The notes under the pieces were generated by a model. The model ran no database searches. It saw nothing but the letters and a program-made list of their open reading frames with translations, and was not told the origin of the DNA. A stretch of DNA of 64,000 nucleotides from the NCBI RefSeq assembly GCF_000715075.1, contig NC_134096.1:115690698-115754697 (forward strand), given 5' to 3'. This document shows positions 35,740-47,257 of this stretch, in pieces (position 1 is the first letter of the stretch; every line of letters begins with the position of its first letter). A program made the translations under genes and the position numbers. The DNA comes from Nicotiana tabacum. Lineage: Eukaryota; Streptophyta; Magnoliopsida; Solanales; Solanaceae.

Positions 35740-35985
35740 GGGCCTCGATCGTGGCTTCGATCGCGGCCCTCGAGCCTGGGCTTCGGTCATGGCCTCGATC
35801 ATGGCCTCGAGCCTTGCCTTCGATCATGGCCTTCGAGTTGGACTTTCGATCATGGCTGCGATACACAAGCTCGAGCCTGAGCCTCGTCAACCCTGGGCTC
35901 GATATCTGGGCTCGATATCTGGGCTTGATACCTGGGCTCAATTTCTGGGTTCGATATCTGGGCTCGATCACAGCCCAGAATGTCC
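35740..35985 (-). repeat. Tandem GGCCTCGATCATGGCCTCGAG and 13-bp GGGCTCGATATCT repeats, LARD 3' LTR
   Basis: The first block (35740-35870) repeats CTCGATCATGGC-type words; the second (about 35900-35985) has six 13-base units GGGCTCGATATCT. Open frames across this block on both strands follow from the repeat. Confidence 0.88.
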
Positions 35986-36683
35986 AACAGAAGAGGAAAA
36001 ATTGCAGCAGCTTTTTAAGTCCAACTTTTGATCTGTTAACCATCCGAAACTCACCCGAGGCTCTCGGGACCCCAACCAAATATACCAACAAGTCCTAAAA
36101 TATCATACGAACTTATTTAAAATCTCAAATCACATAAAACGACGCTAAAATCACGAATCATGCTCCAATTCAAGCTTAATGAAACTTAGAATTTCCAACT
36201 TCTACATTCGATGTCGAAACCTATTAAATCAAGTCCGATTGATCTCAAATTTTGCACACAAGTCATAAATGACATAATGGAGCTATAAAAATTTTCGGAA
36301 CTGGATTCTGACTCCGACATCAAAAGGTCAACTCTCCGGTCAAACTTCTAAACTTAAATTCCTATTTTAGCCATTTCAAGCCTAATTTAACTACGGACTT
36401 CCAAAAATAAATTCGAGCACGCTCCTAAATCCAAAATCACCATTCAGAGCTGTTGGAATCATCAAAATTCTATTCCGGGGTCATTTCCTCAAAATGTTAA
36501 CCGAAGTCAAACTTGGCCTTTTAAAGCCAACTTAAGGAACCAGGTGTTCCGATTTCAACCCAAACACTTCCAAATCCCGAACCAACCATCCCCGCAAGTT
36601 ATAAATCATTAAAAACACATACGAGAAGTTTTATTTTAGGGAACGGGGTTCTAAAAGTCAAAATGACCGGTTGGGTCATTACA

Positions 36684-36718
36684 TTCTCTCCCACTTAATT
36701 ATACGTTCGTCCTCGAAC
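36684..36718 (-). promoter_or_regulatory. Polypurine tract and GTTCG-AGGA-CGAAC hairpin of the LARD
   Basis: On the minus strand: GTTCGAGGACGAAC (36705-36718), then TAATTAAGTGGGAGAGAATG running into the LTR start at 36683. Confidence 0.8.
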
Positions 36719-37334
36719 ATGCTAAGGACTGTTCCGGAGTTATCCAAAATCACTGCTTAACACCTCGTGCACCTACTCTTCCTACCACACCCAGTTGAGT
36801 ACATTAATTTGAGCCAATCTGAAGATTCTCCCCTTTATTCAGGCAAATAAGCCTTAAAGCCAAATTCTAACATCCAAAATTCTCCACTATGCCTGTTTCC
36901 AACCTATGAACACTGTATCAATCACTACATGATGCACCCATACAAGATTGCATACCTTTGTTGAATTTAGACCATGCTCCGCATCATTCACATGACCATA
37001 ATAACATCCTCCGATAACAATACCCAAAATTCCACGAATCTGATGTTCATAACACACCTCATGATACATATAAGTCCTGTTTCAACTCTTGAAATGCTTC
37101 CACGATGGAAGAAATGTGTAGAAATGCATAACCAACTGCCGAGTCAACCAATTATTGAGTTTCTCCTTATGACAAGAACCATTGCCTCATTATGAACCAA
37201 ATAACGATATTTGCTCTTTATTATACTTCATATAATCCGATCGCACTGATCCCGGATCCAATAGTCTCATCTCACCCAGTATAAGCTGCTCAGGCAATAA
37301 GCCACCTCATACACGATCAAAAAGCCTCATATGA

Positions 37335-38390
37335 CGCCACACTCGTGATTTAACCTCGTGCCCAGGTATACCTTTCGTTCGGGCAGTTGTTCGATTATTG
37401 TGATTTGCTCCAGTTCTTAGTCTGTTGATTTGGTAGCGTCAGAATCATCGGGGACTATGAAGTATCGAGGGATCCCATAATCATCATCTTCGTTAGACTC
37501 ATGCTTTTCTAGTTGGGTCGAGGCCGGCGTTTGTGATTGCTATTTGGTCTCCTGCTTTTCCTTCGAATTTGACCCTTGCGATATCGGAATCACTTCGTCG
37601 ACGGCAATCATTTCCTTTGCGGTGGGTTGCTCCCCTTAGATTGTTTTGATTCCTTCTGGTGTCGGGAATTTTTAGAACCTGGTGAAGGGTCGAAGGTATC
37701 ACTCTCATGTTGTGGATCCATGATCTCCCGAACAGGGCGTTATACCTCATGTTGCCTTCGATCACATGGAACTTCGTTTGTTGGATAGTCCCGGTCACGT
37801 TTACTGGCAAAGTTATCTCGCCCTTAGTAGTTTCACATGCCATCTTGAATCTGTTTAGTACTAGGGCCGCGGGCACAACCTGGTCATGTAGATCGAGTTG
37901 CTCTACGACTTTCGATCGAATGATGTTGGCCGAACTACTTGGATCAATTAATACACGCTTAACTTGAGTCTTATTCATGAATACAGATATTACCAGTGCA
38001 TCGTTATGGGGTTGCGTGATTCCTTCTGCATCTTCGTTGTTGAAGGACATGGTTCCTTTCCGTATGTAATCCTGAGCTCGAGATCGCTTTTCCCTTACGA
38101 TCGCGACCTTAGTGCGTTTAAATACTGGCCCTTGGGGTACATCGATTTCTCCAATAATCATGTGAATAATGTTTTGCGATTCTTCTTGCTCGTTCTGTCT
38201 ATTGAACTCTTTGCTTTTGAAGTGATTCTTGGCCTGATCACTTAAAAACTCCCGAAGGTGCCCTTCATTGAATAACCGAGCTACTTCCTCTCTCAATTGC
38301 CCGCAATCTTCCGTTTTGTGGCTATGAGCTGCTTTCATTTCATGATAGCTGTAAAAGCAAACCTGTTAATCTTCGCATATGAAAGCTGAC
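37335..38390 (-). pseudogene. gag zinc-finger and aspartic-protease fragment of a Tat/Ogre-type Gypsy element
   Basis: The minus strand reads CFYSYHEMKAAHSHKTEDC (a gag CCHC-like finger upstream of the ATG at 38338), REEVARLFNEGHLREFLSD, VSVFMNKTQVKRVLIDPSSS then ANIIRSKVVEQLDL, and FHVIEGNMRYNALFGRSWIH. The [LV]IDxGSSANI block is the retroviral-type aspartic protease active site; here the usual Gly is Ser (DPSSS), so activity is doubtful. The reading stops at 37499; a shift recovers DDDYGIPRYFIVPDDSDATK and LPERKVYLGT further on, the linker toward reverse transcriptase in this lineage. The fragment belongs to a lineage other than its LARD host, has no LTRs of its own and points the same way. 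Either a nested remnant or a captured segment. Confidence 0.85.
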
Positions 38391-41300
38391 TCAATTTCAC
38401 TTCTTGCACTGCAGAACGACACTCTCTCTGTCCCTCATCGGCAATATAAAACACAGAAAAGGCATTTACAACTCGATTGCAATACATAAGAAAAACGAAC
38501 TCTAGAAAGGATTACTCAACCCACGTGACTAATTGAACAACTGAAAAGGTGTCATGAACCTTCCTCAAAATGGGACACAAACACACAAAATAGAATATAA
38601 GGGACTGTACTCAACATCACATTGTTGCAGCGTGCAACCCGATCCAAACAACATACCCGTGGCGGCGTGCCACCCGATCCGCACAAGAAGAATCTATAAG
38701 GAAATACTTACCGAGCTAGAATGCTCATTACTACAAAATTATCAGAATATCGGACACAAGCACGCTAAGTGCATAATACCATCCTTGGAAGGACCGACAT
38801 CGCCATACGCTACAAAACTCAAGCATAACTAAGGTACGATATATGATCTGAATCTCGAGAGCCATCCTGCTCACATAACACCATCACTACGTGGAACTTC
38901 AACACATAAGAAATTTATCAATCCGTTTCACAACTCACACGGCACAATATATTATTACATGTAATAACCGACGACAAAATGACACCCAACGTTCGAATAC
39001 TCCTCCATAAGGAGCGCTATGCTGAATGAACACATCCGGCTTGATATAAAGTCCATATTCATATTTAAATCCATCCACAGACCTCAAGCCAATTCTGATC
39101 GCACCATACTAGGCTAATAACCCTTCAAGGATCCATAATAACCCTTTTTCCCATGACACACAAGAACAACCATCATAACCGGTACAAACTTCCACATTCC
39201 ACAACCAAATGAACCGAGCGCCCTCCATGCAAATATTCTCGAATTAGCGATATCGCCACAATCTTCATACTTGGTTGTTAAATATTTAATCATTTAGGTG
39301 ACTACTTGCCATACTTATACAATTTTCTTGTGGAATATGCTCCAACGACCTTCCGCAACCGATAACAAGTCTGCACATCCATACCATCGTCCATACTAAT
39401 ACTGTAAGAAGAATCAAGGATCTGCAATTCAATACACAAAGCCTCTTACACATAACGCTGATCTCAAGTGACACTGAAGATAATACCAGCTTGCTTTAAA
39501 CCTCTAACTCATTTTCTGCTCGTCCAAGCTTATGACATCTTTGTCAACACCGAGCCGAAATCTTAAATCCTCAACTTTCGAATCTCATGCTACTTAATGC
39601 ACTTAATCACGCAAATACATAGGAGTACAAGAATTACATCATAACTCCCGAACCACTAATAGGGTAAACACTTCATCATATAGCAACCTTCTACTTAACT
39701 CATTTCAGGAGAACCATTGCAACACGTGACTGAAATTCCCATATTCGCAGAAAATACTGGCCTCAAGTAGCGGTCTAAACCACCATAACTCTTTTGGGAT
39801 CCCTCTACACATAACATGCCATAATACTTGAATTCCTCCAAATAAAATCAATTACGGCGACTGTCAAGCCTCGCACGTACCGCCACAAATCACATGCATA
39901 ACTCAATGCGCTGAAAGAACTGATCATATCCACCATCATGCCAATGCAACCATTGTTAGCCGACCCGTCTTTTCTCAATTTATTCTCCATTTGCTTTAGA
40001 AATAATAATAGCTCCATTCATTACATCACGAACTCAAATCCGCACTCATCCCAAGTGACCTTATTTCACGAGACCACGTTGTTTCAAAACCCACTAATCA
40101 TCTCATATCCCTCCTTGTGCGCACTTTTACATCTTCAACTGGTACACCCATTCTGATACTTCTTTTATGAATCCAAAATTATTTCCTTCTGTTTCTTCTA
40201 ATGCTACACCGAAGACCGAAGATAACATAGAACACTCCAAACCCTTTTCAAAATCTGCTGCAAAAGCTCGATGCTTAACCATACTACAAGCTCGAAATCC
40301 TTAGGCACCACACTGTAACGTTTTGAATCCACTAGGACACTTATTGAGAGTCACTCATTCCGACATGGTCCTGAATAAAATCAACTCCAAGTCTCTGCTA
40401 GCATTTCAACACTCTCTCGAAGAAGCACCCGGCCGAATCACCTTCTTCGTACATCACATCAACACGAAGTATAGACTCTGAGTCTTCCCAAACCTGAACA
40501 TGAATCAAAAAGGCCAAATATGACACGAAGTATAGACTCTGAGTCTTCCCACTAATATTTTCTTTCCTTAGTTTTAATGACCCACCAATACACCGATAAC
40601 CAGAAACCTCACAAATAGACAACCATGCAATCCAATTATAGACGGTGGGGCTCTCCCACTTAGCTTTAAGCTACAATTACAAAATTCTGGAATCCATCGA
40701 GATTCTTTCTTCGTTGTTGACATGATCTTGCACACGTAACTCGCCAAATTTTCTCGAAATCCTTCTATTAACCTTTAATAAACACTCCGAATCACTAGCC
40801 ACATTTATATATTAAATCTCTTACTGGGTAGCCAGTAAAATTCTTCGCAGAAGCTTCGTCAACACCACGCGACGGCTAACCTGCTCATAGGAGATAACCC
40901 ACCTGTGGAAATTACATGCCGACATATTCTAACGTCGTTGCACTGGGTGAAATTACTACGAAATCAGTAGATCATCCCGAGTTCAAGCTCATTCACTAGC
41001 TGCACTAGTCTGTTCACTCCTCATGGATGTCAACTAAAGGTGCGACAATACATTCCAATCCAAAGTCATGTTGTATCCTTCTTCATATCAAGCAACTCCC
41101 TCCTATTGTATCCATTCTCCCTCGATATAGCAGCTAATATTACAACTTAAGTCTGTAGACCTAGTCACTGTCCATTCTACATCCCAAATCACTCCAAACT
41201 TTCCTCAAGACGTGTAAATCCTACCACGTAACTCATATGCTACCTTGCCACTCTTTCACTTTGGTCAACCATCTCCTTTAAGCAACTACTCAACTTCTGT

Positions 41301-42234
41301 TTTCTTACACTTGGCCTTCTCGGAACCTAACCACCACAAGAGACCTTCCACATGTCCTTCCTCATCCTTCGCTGCCCAGTTGTTGCCTTAACTAAAAATC
41401 AGTCTCTGTAGCACTCGAACCAATGGGTCGTTACCAGCTTTAAACCTTTCTGAGGATCATCCTTCTCGAACTATCAATACTAGGAACACTGCTTCGACCC
41501 TGAACCACTGCATACCGCAATCTCTAACAACTGCTTCCCCTATACCTATTTCTAACACCCCACCGTGAAGGCGAGTTGAAGAAAACTATAACACCAGCAA
41601 ACGTTAACGCATTTAACAAGGCGATGACACCACATCAAAATTGAAAACTCTACCACGCTCGAAAATATCAGGCTTCGTTACTCCATCAACCTCAAACCTG
41701 AACATTCATAGTCTGATTGCCTTTTCTCTACTGGAAATAAAACATGGAACCTCTGAATCATGTACTGGGAAAAACATTCTTTCAAGTCGTTTACTACCCT
41801 AACACATAGATAGGCATTCTACCATTACATAAACACAGTGCGATAACAACGCATGAATAGTCATAACAATCAATGCCAAATCTCAAAACCTTAGGTAGTA
41901 TTGATACTGAACTTAAATGATAGAGCGGCCTTCCGTAAGGCGACGATAATAGCCCAATTAATTACACAGGGAGAAGCATCCTGCACTACATCTGTAGTAC
42001 CATTAAAAATTTCCTCAATCCCCAATTTATAACAAGCGCTTCACATCGCATATGAATAGAAAGGAAATGTAGGCATAAGCCTCAAAGGAAATCGAATCGC
42101 ACGATGAGGAATCAAAAAGGGAAGTATTCCCAACATCCCTGTAGCCTCTCGAAGATAATCACAAACGTCTCTGTACCGATCCGCAAAACTCTACTAGACT
42201 TGCTCATGACTCGTGAGATCTAAGTGAACCTAGT
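38391..42234 (-). mobile_element. Non-coding interior of the LARD
   Basis: No gag or pol reading in any frame. At 38620-38695 a TTGCAGCGTGCAACCCGATCC stretch is a copy of the GGATCGGGTTGCACGCxGCAA stem-loop seen as an array at 19375-19850. 36719-37334 is similar non-coding sequence. Confidence 0.65.
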
Positions 42235-42246
42235 GCTCTGATACCA
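42235..42246 (-). other. Primer binding site (initiator Met tRNA) of the LARD
   Basis: On the minus strand TGGTATCAGAGC, complementary to the 3' end of plant initiator-Met tRNA (GCTCTGATACCA), three bases after the 5' LTR end at 42250. Confidence 0.9.
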
Positions 42247-42249
42247 TGT

Positions 42250-44136
42250 TGTCACGGCCCAAAATCTATTAAAAGTCATGATGGCGCCGGACACCGCTGC
42301 CAGGCAAGCCAACAATACATACTTAACTTAATTACCCATTTTAGTATTTTTAAAACCAAAATTTTTCCAATGAAATAATAAAGATAAAACTCATACAGTC
42401 AATGATAAATATTTTTAGCAACTAAATTTTTAAATAATTCATAACCATTCCCAAAATCCGGTGTCACAAGTGCATGGGCATTTACTAGGGAGTTAAAATA
42501 AAATACAGCATCTGTCCGGAATATAAATTAGACAGAAAAAATATAATAACTATGAAAGAGACTCTGTTGACTGCGGATCGTAATACAGAATGCAACTCAC
42601 CTATGTCCCCACAATTTTTAACCATACCTCTGCGCCCACAAGGCTGCTAGACATATATGCACCTGCACAATAAAATATGCAGCAAGTGTAGCATGAGTAC
42701 GTAAACAACGTATACCCAATAAGTATCAAGCCTAATCTCGAAGTGGTAGAGATGAGATGGCCGACTTTCAATTACGAGTCCAACCATACTAGTTTCACTC
42801 AAATCCGACTCTGAATCGATACTGAAATCTCAAAAATTCGTTTCTATGAGATTTCTAAATTTCTCAAATTTCAATCTCAAAACACTTATTTATGGTGAAA
42901 ACGATGATATACTTGTATATGTAGACCAAATCTGAGTTAGAATCATTTACTCCAATATTTTTCCCTTGAAAATTTGTCAAAAGTCGCCTCTGCTCAAGCT
43001 CAAGTTCGTCAAAAATGGCAAATGGGACGAATGCCTTCTTTTATAAACTACTCAGGCAGCCTTCGGAATTGGGCCTCGATTGTGGCTTAGATCGTGGCCC
43101 TCGAGCCTGGGCTTCGGTCATGGCCTCAATCATGGCCTCGAGCCTGGGACTCGGTCATGGCCTCGATCATGGCCTCGAGCTTGGGACTCAGTCATGGCCT
43201 CGATCATGGCATCGAGCCTGTACCTTCGATCGTGACCCTCGATCTTGGATCTTGATCCTGGCACTCGAGCCTTGCCTTCGATCATGACCCTCGAGCTGGA
43301 CCTTCGATCGTGGCTTCGATACACAAGCTCGAGCCTGAGCCTCGTCAACCCTGGGCTCGATACCTGGGCTCTATATCTGGGCTCGATACCTGGGCTCTAT
43401 ATCTGGGCTCGATATCTGGGCTCGATCAAAGCACAGAATGTCCAACATAAGAGGAAAAATTGCAGCAGCTTTTTAAGTCCAACTTTTGATCCGTTAACCA
43501 TCCGAAACTCACCCGAGGCCCTTGGGACCTCAACCAAATATACCAATAAGTCCTAAAACATCATACGAACTTATTTGAAATCTCAAATCACATAAAACGA
43601 CGCTAAAATCACGAATCATGCTCCAATTCTTAATAAAACTTAGAATTTTCAACTTCTACATTCAATGTCGAAACCTATCAAATCAAGTCCGATTGATCTC
43701 AAATTTTGCACACAAGTCATAAATGATATAACAGAGCTATAAAAATTTTCGGAACTGGATTCCGACTCCGATATCAAAAAGTCAACTCCCCGGTCAAACT
43801 TCCAAACTTAAATTCCTATTTTAGCCATTTCAAGCCTAATTTAACTACGGACTTCTAAAAAAAATTCGAGCACGCTCCTAAGTCCAAAATCACCATACGG
43901 AGCTGTTGGAATCGTCAAAATTCTATTCCGGGATTATTTTCTCAAAATGTTGACCAAAGTCAAACTTGGCCTTTTAAAGCCAACTTAAGGAACCAAGTGT
44001 TCCGATTTCAACCCAAACACTTCCAAATCCCGAATCAACCATCCCCGCAAGTCATAAATCATTAAAAATACATACGAAAAATTTTATTTTAGGAAACAGA
44101 ATTCTAAAAGTCAAAATGACCGGTTGGGTCATTACA
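42250..44136 (-). repeat. 5' LTR of the LARD, 1887 bp, with internal deletion
   Basis: Matches the other LTR at both ends but lacks about 1.1 kb (junction near 42767) that includes the stem-loop units. Its CTCGATCATGGC repeat (43071-43328) is about 127 bases longer than in the partner. Confidence 0.92.
43071..43440 (-). repeat. Expanded TCATGGCCTCGA repeat and 13-bp GGGCTCGATATCT repeats, LARD 5' LTR
   Basis: TCGGTCATGGCCTCGATCAT-type units repeat several times (43071-43328), followed by six 13-base GGGCTCGATAYCT units (about 43350-43440). Confidence 0.88.
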
Positions 44137-44141
44137 AAAAA

Positions 44142-44929
44142 TTACAAATCAATTATAGTTTTTCTACGTTGATTTCCAAAAAGTTAAGAATTCCCTTTCG
44201 TACCTTCTTTTTCCTATTAAATATAAAAACCGTACAATAACATAAAACATTAATTCCTTAATATACCTTAATTTCTCCAAAAAAACAAAAATACTTTTCA
44301 ATTTTGTACTCCAACATTCCAAGAATGTGTGCCGCTTGACACGGTTGCAAGAACGCCCATGGGTCTATCTGCAATATAGAAAAGGCCAACACCTAAAAAC
44401 TAAATAAAAATAGATCAAAGGTAGTCGAAACAAAAAAAGAAAGAAAAGAAAGTGGAAACAACATGCATGATCACCAACGAGGATGCAATCGTCACTATAT
44501 TTATATAAATCTACAAATATATGAATGTTGAAAAAATTATTAACTTTTGTGCTATATAATTTGATGGAACAAAAGATGTGGATTTCGTCGGACTTCTTAG
44601 GGACCATGTTCTCTTTAATGAGAAGTTGCATAGATGAAGGACCTGTTCTATCTAATTATATTATAACTTAGTAGTTTCTTACCGTTCTCAAACTACACAA
44701 TTTCTATCACCAAGTGAATTAATAAGAAATATTCCTTGGTCTTCAGCCGTGTAAGACAAGGGTTAGATGCCCTTGGATAATTTACACTTGCATTCTTAAA
44801 TTATACTCCCTCCATTTCAATTTATGTGAAGTGGGCACAATACTTTGTAACTTACATGTGATTTCTCTTTATATTTTATACAGATGTAATTTGCATACCA
44901 ATAAAAGCAAAGGGACCATCAATGGTGGG
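44142..44929. other. Helitron A interior, no gene; MITE-like terminus
   Basis: AT-rich. At 44804-44831 TACTCCCTCCATTTCAATTT and TATGTGAA match the common Stowaway-like MITE terminus (CTCCCTCCGTTTCA) of plants; no partner end was found. The minus-strand ORF at 44365-44631 has no recognisable content. Confidence 0.4.
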
Positions 44930-45579
44930 AGAAAAAAAGAGGCTCGAAATAATAGTTACATATGAAACGTAAGTAAAAATTAGTTAAGCTATTTAATATT
45001 TATATTAAGTAACTACAACAGATAAAATATTTACTTATTTCTTGCAACTAACACATATTTCAATTGTAAAATTTAGGCATGATCGTAAAACTGTAACCAT
45101 GTAGGGTGAGCTAGCTGAAAAAGATGGTGAAATTCTACAACAATTGATAGATGAGAAACCTGTCGTAGCATTTTGTGATGTGAAAGGGTCGATTTTTCAA
45201 GGTATTATATAAGAAGTTTTTATAAGCACAATTAACTCTTTATCAATTAAATTTATACTAAGCTTTATTTGTCATTTATGAGTAGGGAATTTTGGTATAT
45301 CTACGACTCATATTAGTAGTGTGTTGATCCACCCGACATTTCAAAGAGCAAAAGAGATGCAAAATTGGTAAGATATGACATTATTTGTTGACCCAAAATG
45401 TTACTTCTTAAGATGCCAAGAAATATTTGATAATCCATTAAATTCCATATTTACAGGCATGATGGTATGAAAGCGCAAAATAAAGATATTACTTTAATGC
45501 CATCTAAGCTAATTAGAGAAGCCAGAGAAGTGAAGATCAAAGATATCATAAATGGTTCATCTGCGACTACGAAGGTAAG

Positions 45580-47115
45580 TGATGATAGGCTATAATTACG
45601 TATTTTAGTCGCTTATTACACTCTAATTTACTGCACTTTAATTGAGTTTGAGCTTTAATCGCTAGTATTTTCTACTAATTGTGTGTTTTATGCCTTGCTT
45701 GTAGGAGTGATTCCGAGCTATGTAGATGTTAGAAAATGAATTCAAGTATTTTGGAGCTTTGAAATCTGAGTAAAAACCCAAGGAATTAAGTCGAGATCGT
45801 GTTCGGGGATCAAATTTGATAGTTAAGAACGAACGAAGAATCGAGTAGGCATATTGCGCAATGTCTAGTAAAATGCACATAACCTTTCGCTCAGAACTCC
45901 ATGAGCTCCACAATATATGGTTGGAAAGCTAATTCAAAGGGCTACAACTTTCATATTTTAAGTTTTTTCAAATTCCAAACAGAACAGGGTGAAAAACGCG
46001 GTCGAATACGCGGCCGCAGATCTGGCCGCGGATGTGAGGCAGAACACTGGGTAAAATCCGCGGCCAAATTCGCAGTTGAATCCGCGGCCGCGGATGTACT
46101 GACCTGGAAAAGTATCTTTTTTCGCGTAGGAGAAGGTATAATTGTTTGGGCACTTCCCTACTTGGTATATATACATGGAAAAACGGTATTTTGAGTACCT
46201 TTGACATATCTTTGACATACTTTTGACATAATTTAGACCTAAGGAGGCTAAGGAGACTGGGGATTCGACCTAAGAAGGCAAGACCACACTAGGATCAAGG
46301 CGGAGAATTCTTCTACAAGTTTCTCACTCCCTTCTTCCTATTTTCATTATTGATTATGAATTCTAGTATTGTAATTATGCATACTATTATGAATAGCTAA
46401 TTTGTTATCTAGGGTTTTGATGGAACCTTTTGGAGGATGAATTCGTGTTATGTTTTAATATAATTGAGCTGTTGGATTTCTCTATTTGTTCAACTATGTG
46501 TTTGTTGCTGTTGATTGAATGGGCATCAATTGACTGTGCCTATTTAGTGTGTACTGCTCGAGAGAAAATATATATTTAGGTTGTTGTTGAACAACATCAC
46601 TCCTAACGTATGTGAGAGATCAATACGGAGGGTTTAAATGCGGGATTAGAGATAACGAAACCTTGGTGCGATCATAGTGAGCGGTGAAGTAAGTGTCAGC
46701 TAGTGTAGTTCGAGAGAATACATCTAGTAAATTGCGGTAATTGCTCGAGAGAGAATTACGACAATCAAAGTACTCACGATCGATAGAGAATACTTAGGCG
46801 AAATTATAGAAGACACAGCGGGAAGGATTCCGACAATTGGGGAAATCATAACTCTAGGCCTCCTTAGTCTTGTCTTCAATCCTTATCCTTGTTAATTGAT
46901 AGTTGTACTGCTTTCTAGTATTTGTTAGTTAATTAGATAAAAATAAATATTATAATCTTTATAATTAGAAAATTATTTGGACTTGTGTTTCTTAGTAATA
47001 TTGAACAATTATAGCTAAGCCTTAGTTCTCTGTGGGATTCGACTCCGGACTCTTAGACCGGATTATATTTGCAGCGACCGCTTATCCTTTTGAGGACTAG
47101 AGTTGGGTGTGATCA
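45580..47115 (+). repeat. 5' LTR of the gag-only element, 1536 bp
   Basis: Contains a GCGGCCGC-word run at about 45999-46096 (CGGCCGCAGATCTGGCCGCGG and similar), longer than in the 3' LTR. Confidence 0.93.
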
Positions 47116-47120
47116 AATTT

Positions 47121-47137
47121 TGACGTCGTTGCCGGGG
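47121..47137 (+). other. Primer binding site (Asp tRNA type)
   Basis: TGACGTCGTTGCCGGGG; the ideal complement of the tRNA-Asp 3' end is TGGCGCCGTTGCCGGG, so there are two transition mismatches. It starts five bases after the LTR. Confidence 0.8.
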
Positions 47138-47257
47138 AACTAACAGTGTAGTTGTAGGTGTACATATTGCTAGGTTTCAAGTTTGAACTTTTATTTTTAT
47201 TTTCTGTATTTGAATTATTATTTTTTTGTCTTACTTGTTAATTATTTTTTTAAAAAT

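Larger units (their letters stand above)
33808..36683 (-). repeat. 3' LTR of the LARD, 2876 bp, full form
   Basis: Contains, in LTR sense, a GGCCTCGA/GGGCTCGATATCT word run (35740-35985) and stem-loop units such as GCCGAGGCGTTCGGC (34705-34835). It is about 1 kb longer than its partner LTR, which lost the segment matching about 34321-35433. Confidence 0.92.
33808..44136 (-). mobile_element. Complete pol-less Ty3/Gypsy element (LARD), 10.3 kb, 5-bp target duplication
   Basis: Two LTRs (33808-36683 and 42250-44136) start TGTCACG and end TCATTACA; AAAAA flanks both outer ends (33803-33807, 44137-44141). On the minus strand the 5' LTR is the right one. The primer site for initiator-Met tRNA and the polypurine tract are in the right places. 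The 5.6-kb interior has no reverse transcriptase or integrase, only a foreign gag-protease fragment. It must have moved using enzymes of another element. Confidence 0.92.

Noticed and set aside
35678..36098. Three long overlapping ORFs on both strands (115-137 codons)
   Set aside because: The period-13 and Cys/Gly/Ser-rich readings follow from tandem repeats in the LARD LTR; the second LTR shows the same pattern with changed lengths.
43015..43556. ORFs of 72-103 codons on both strands
   Set aside because: Same repeat artefact in the partner LTR.
44804..44835. Complete Stowaway MITE
   Set aside because: Only one terminus-like stretch is visible, no paired end or TA duplication found.
45999..46096. 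CpG island or rDNA-like sequence
   Set aside because: It is a short GCGGCCGC word run inside an LTR and recurs in the partner LTR.
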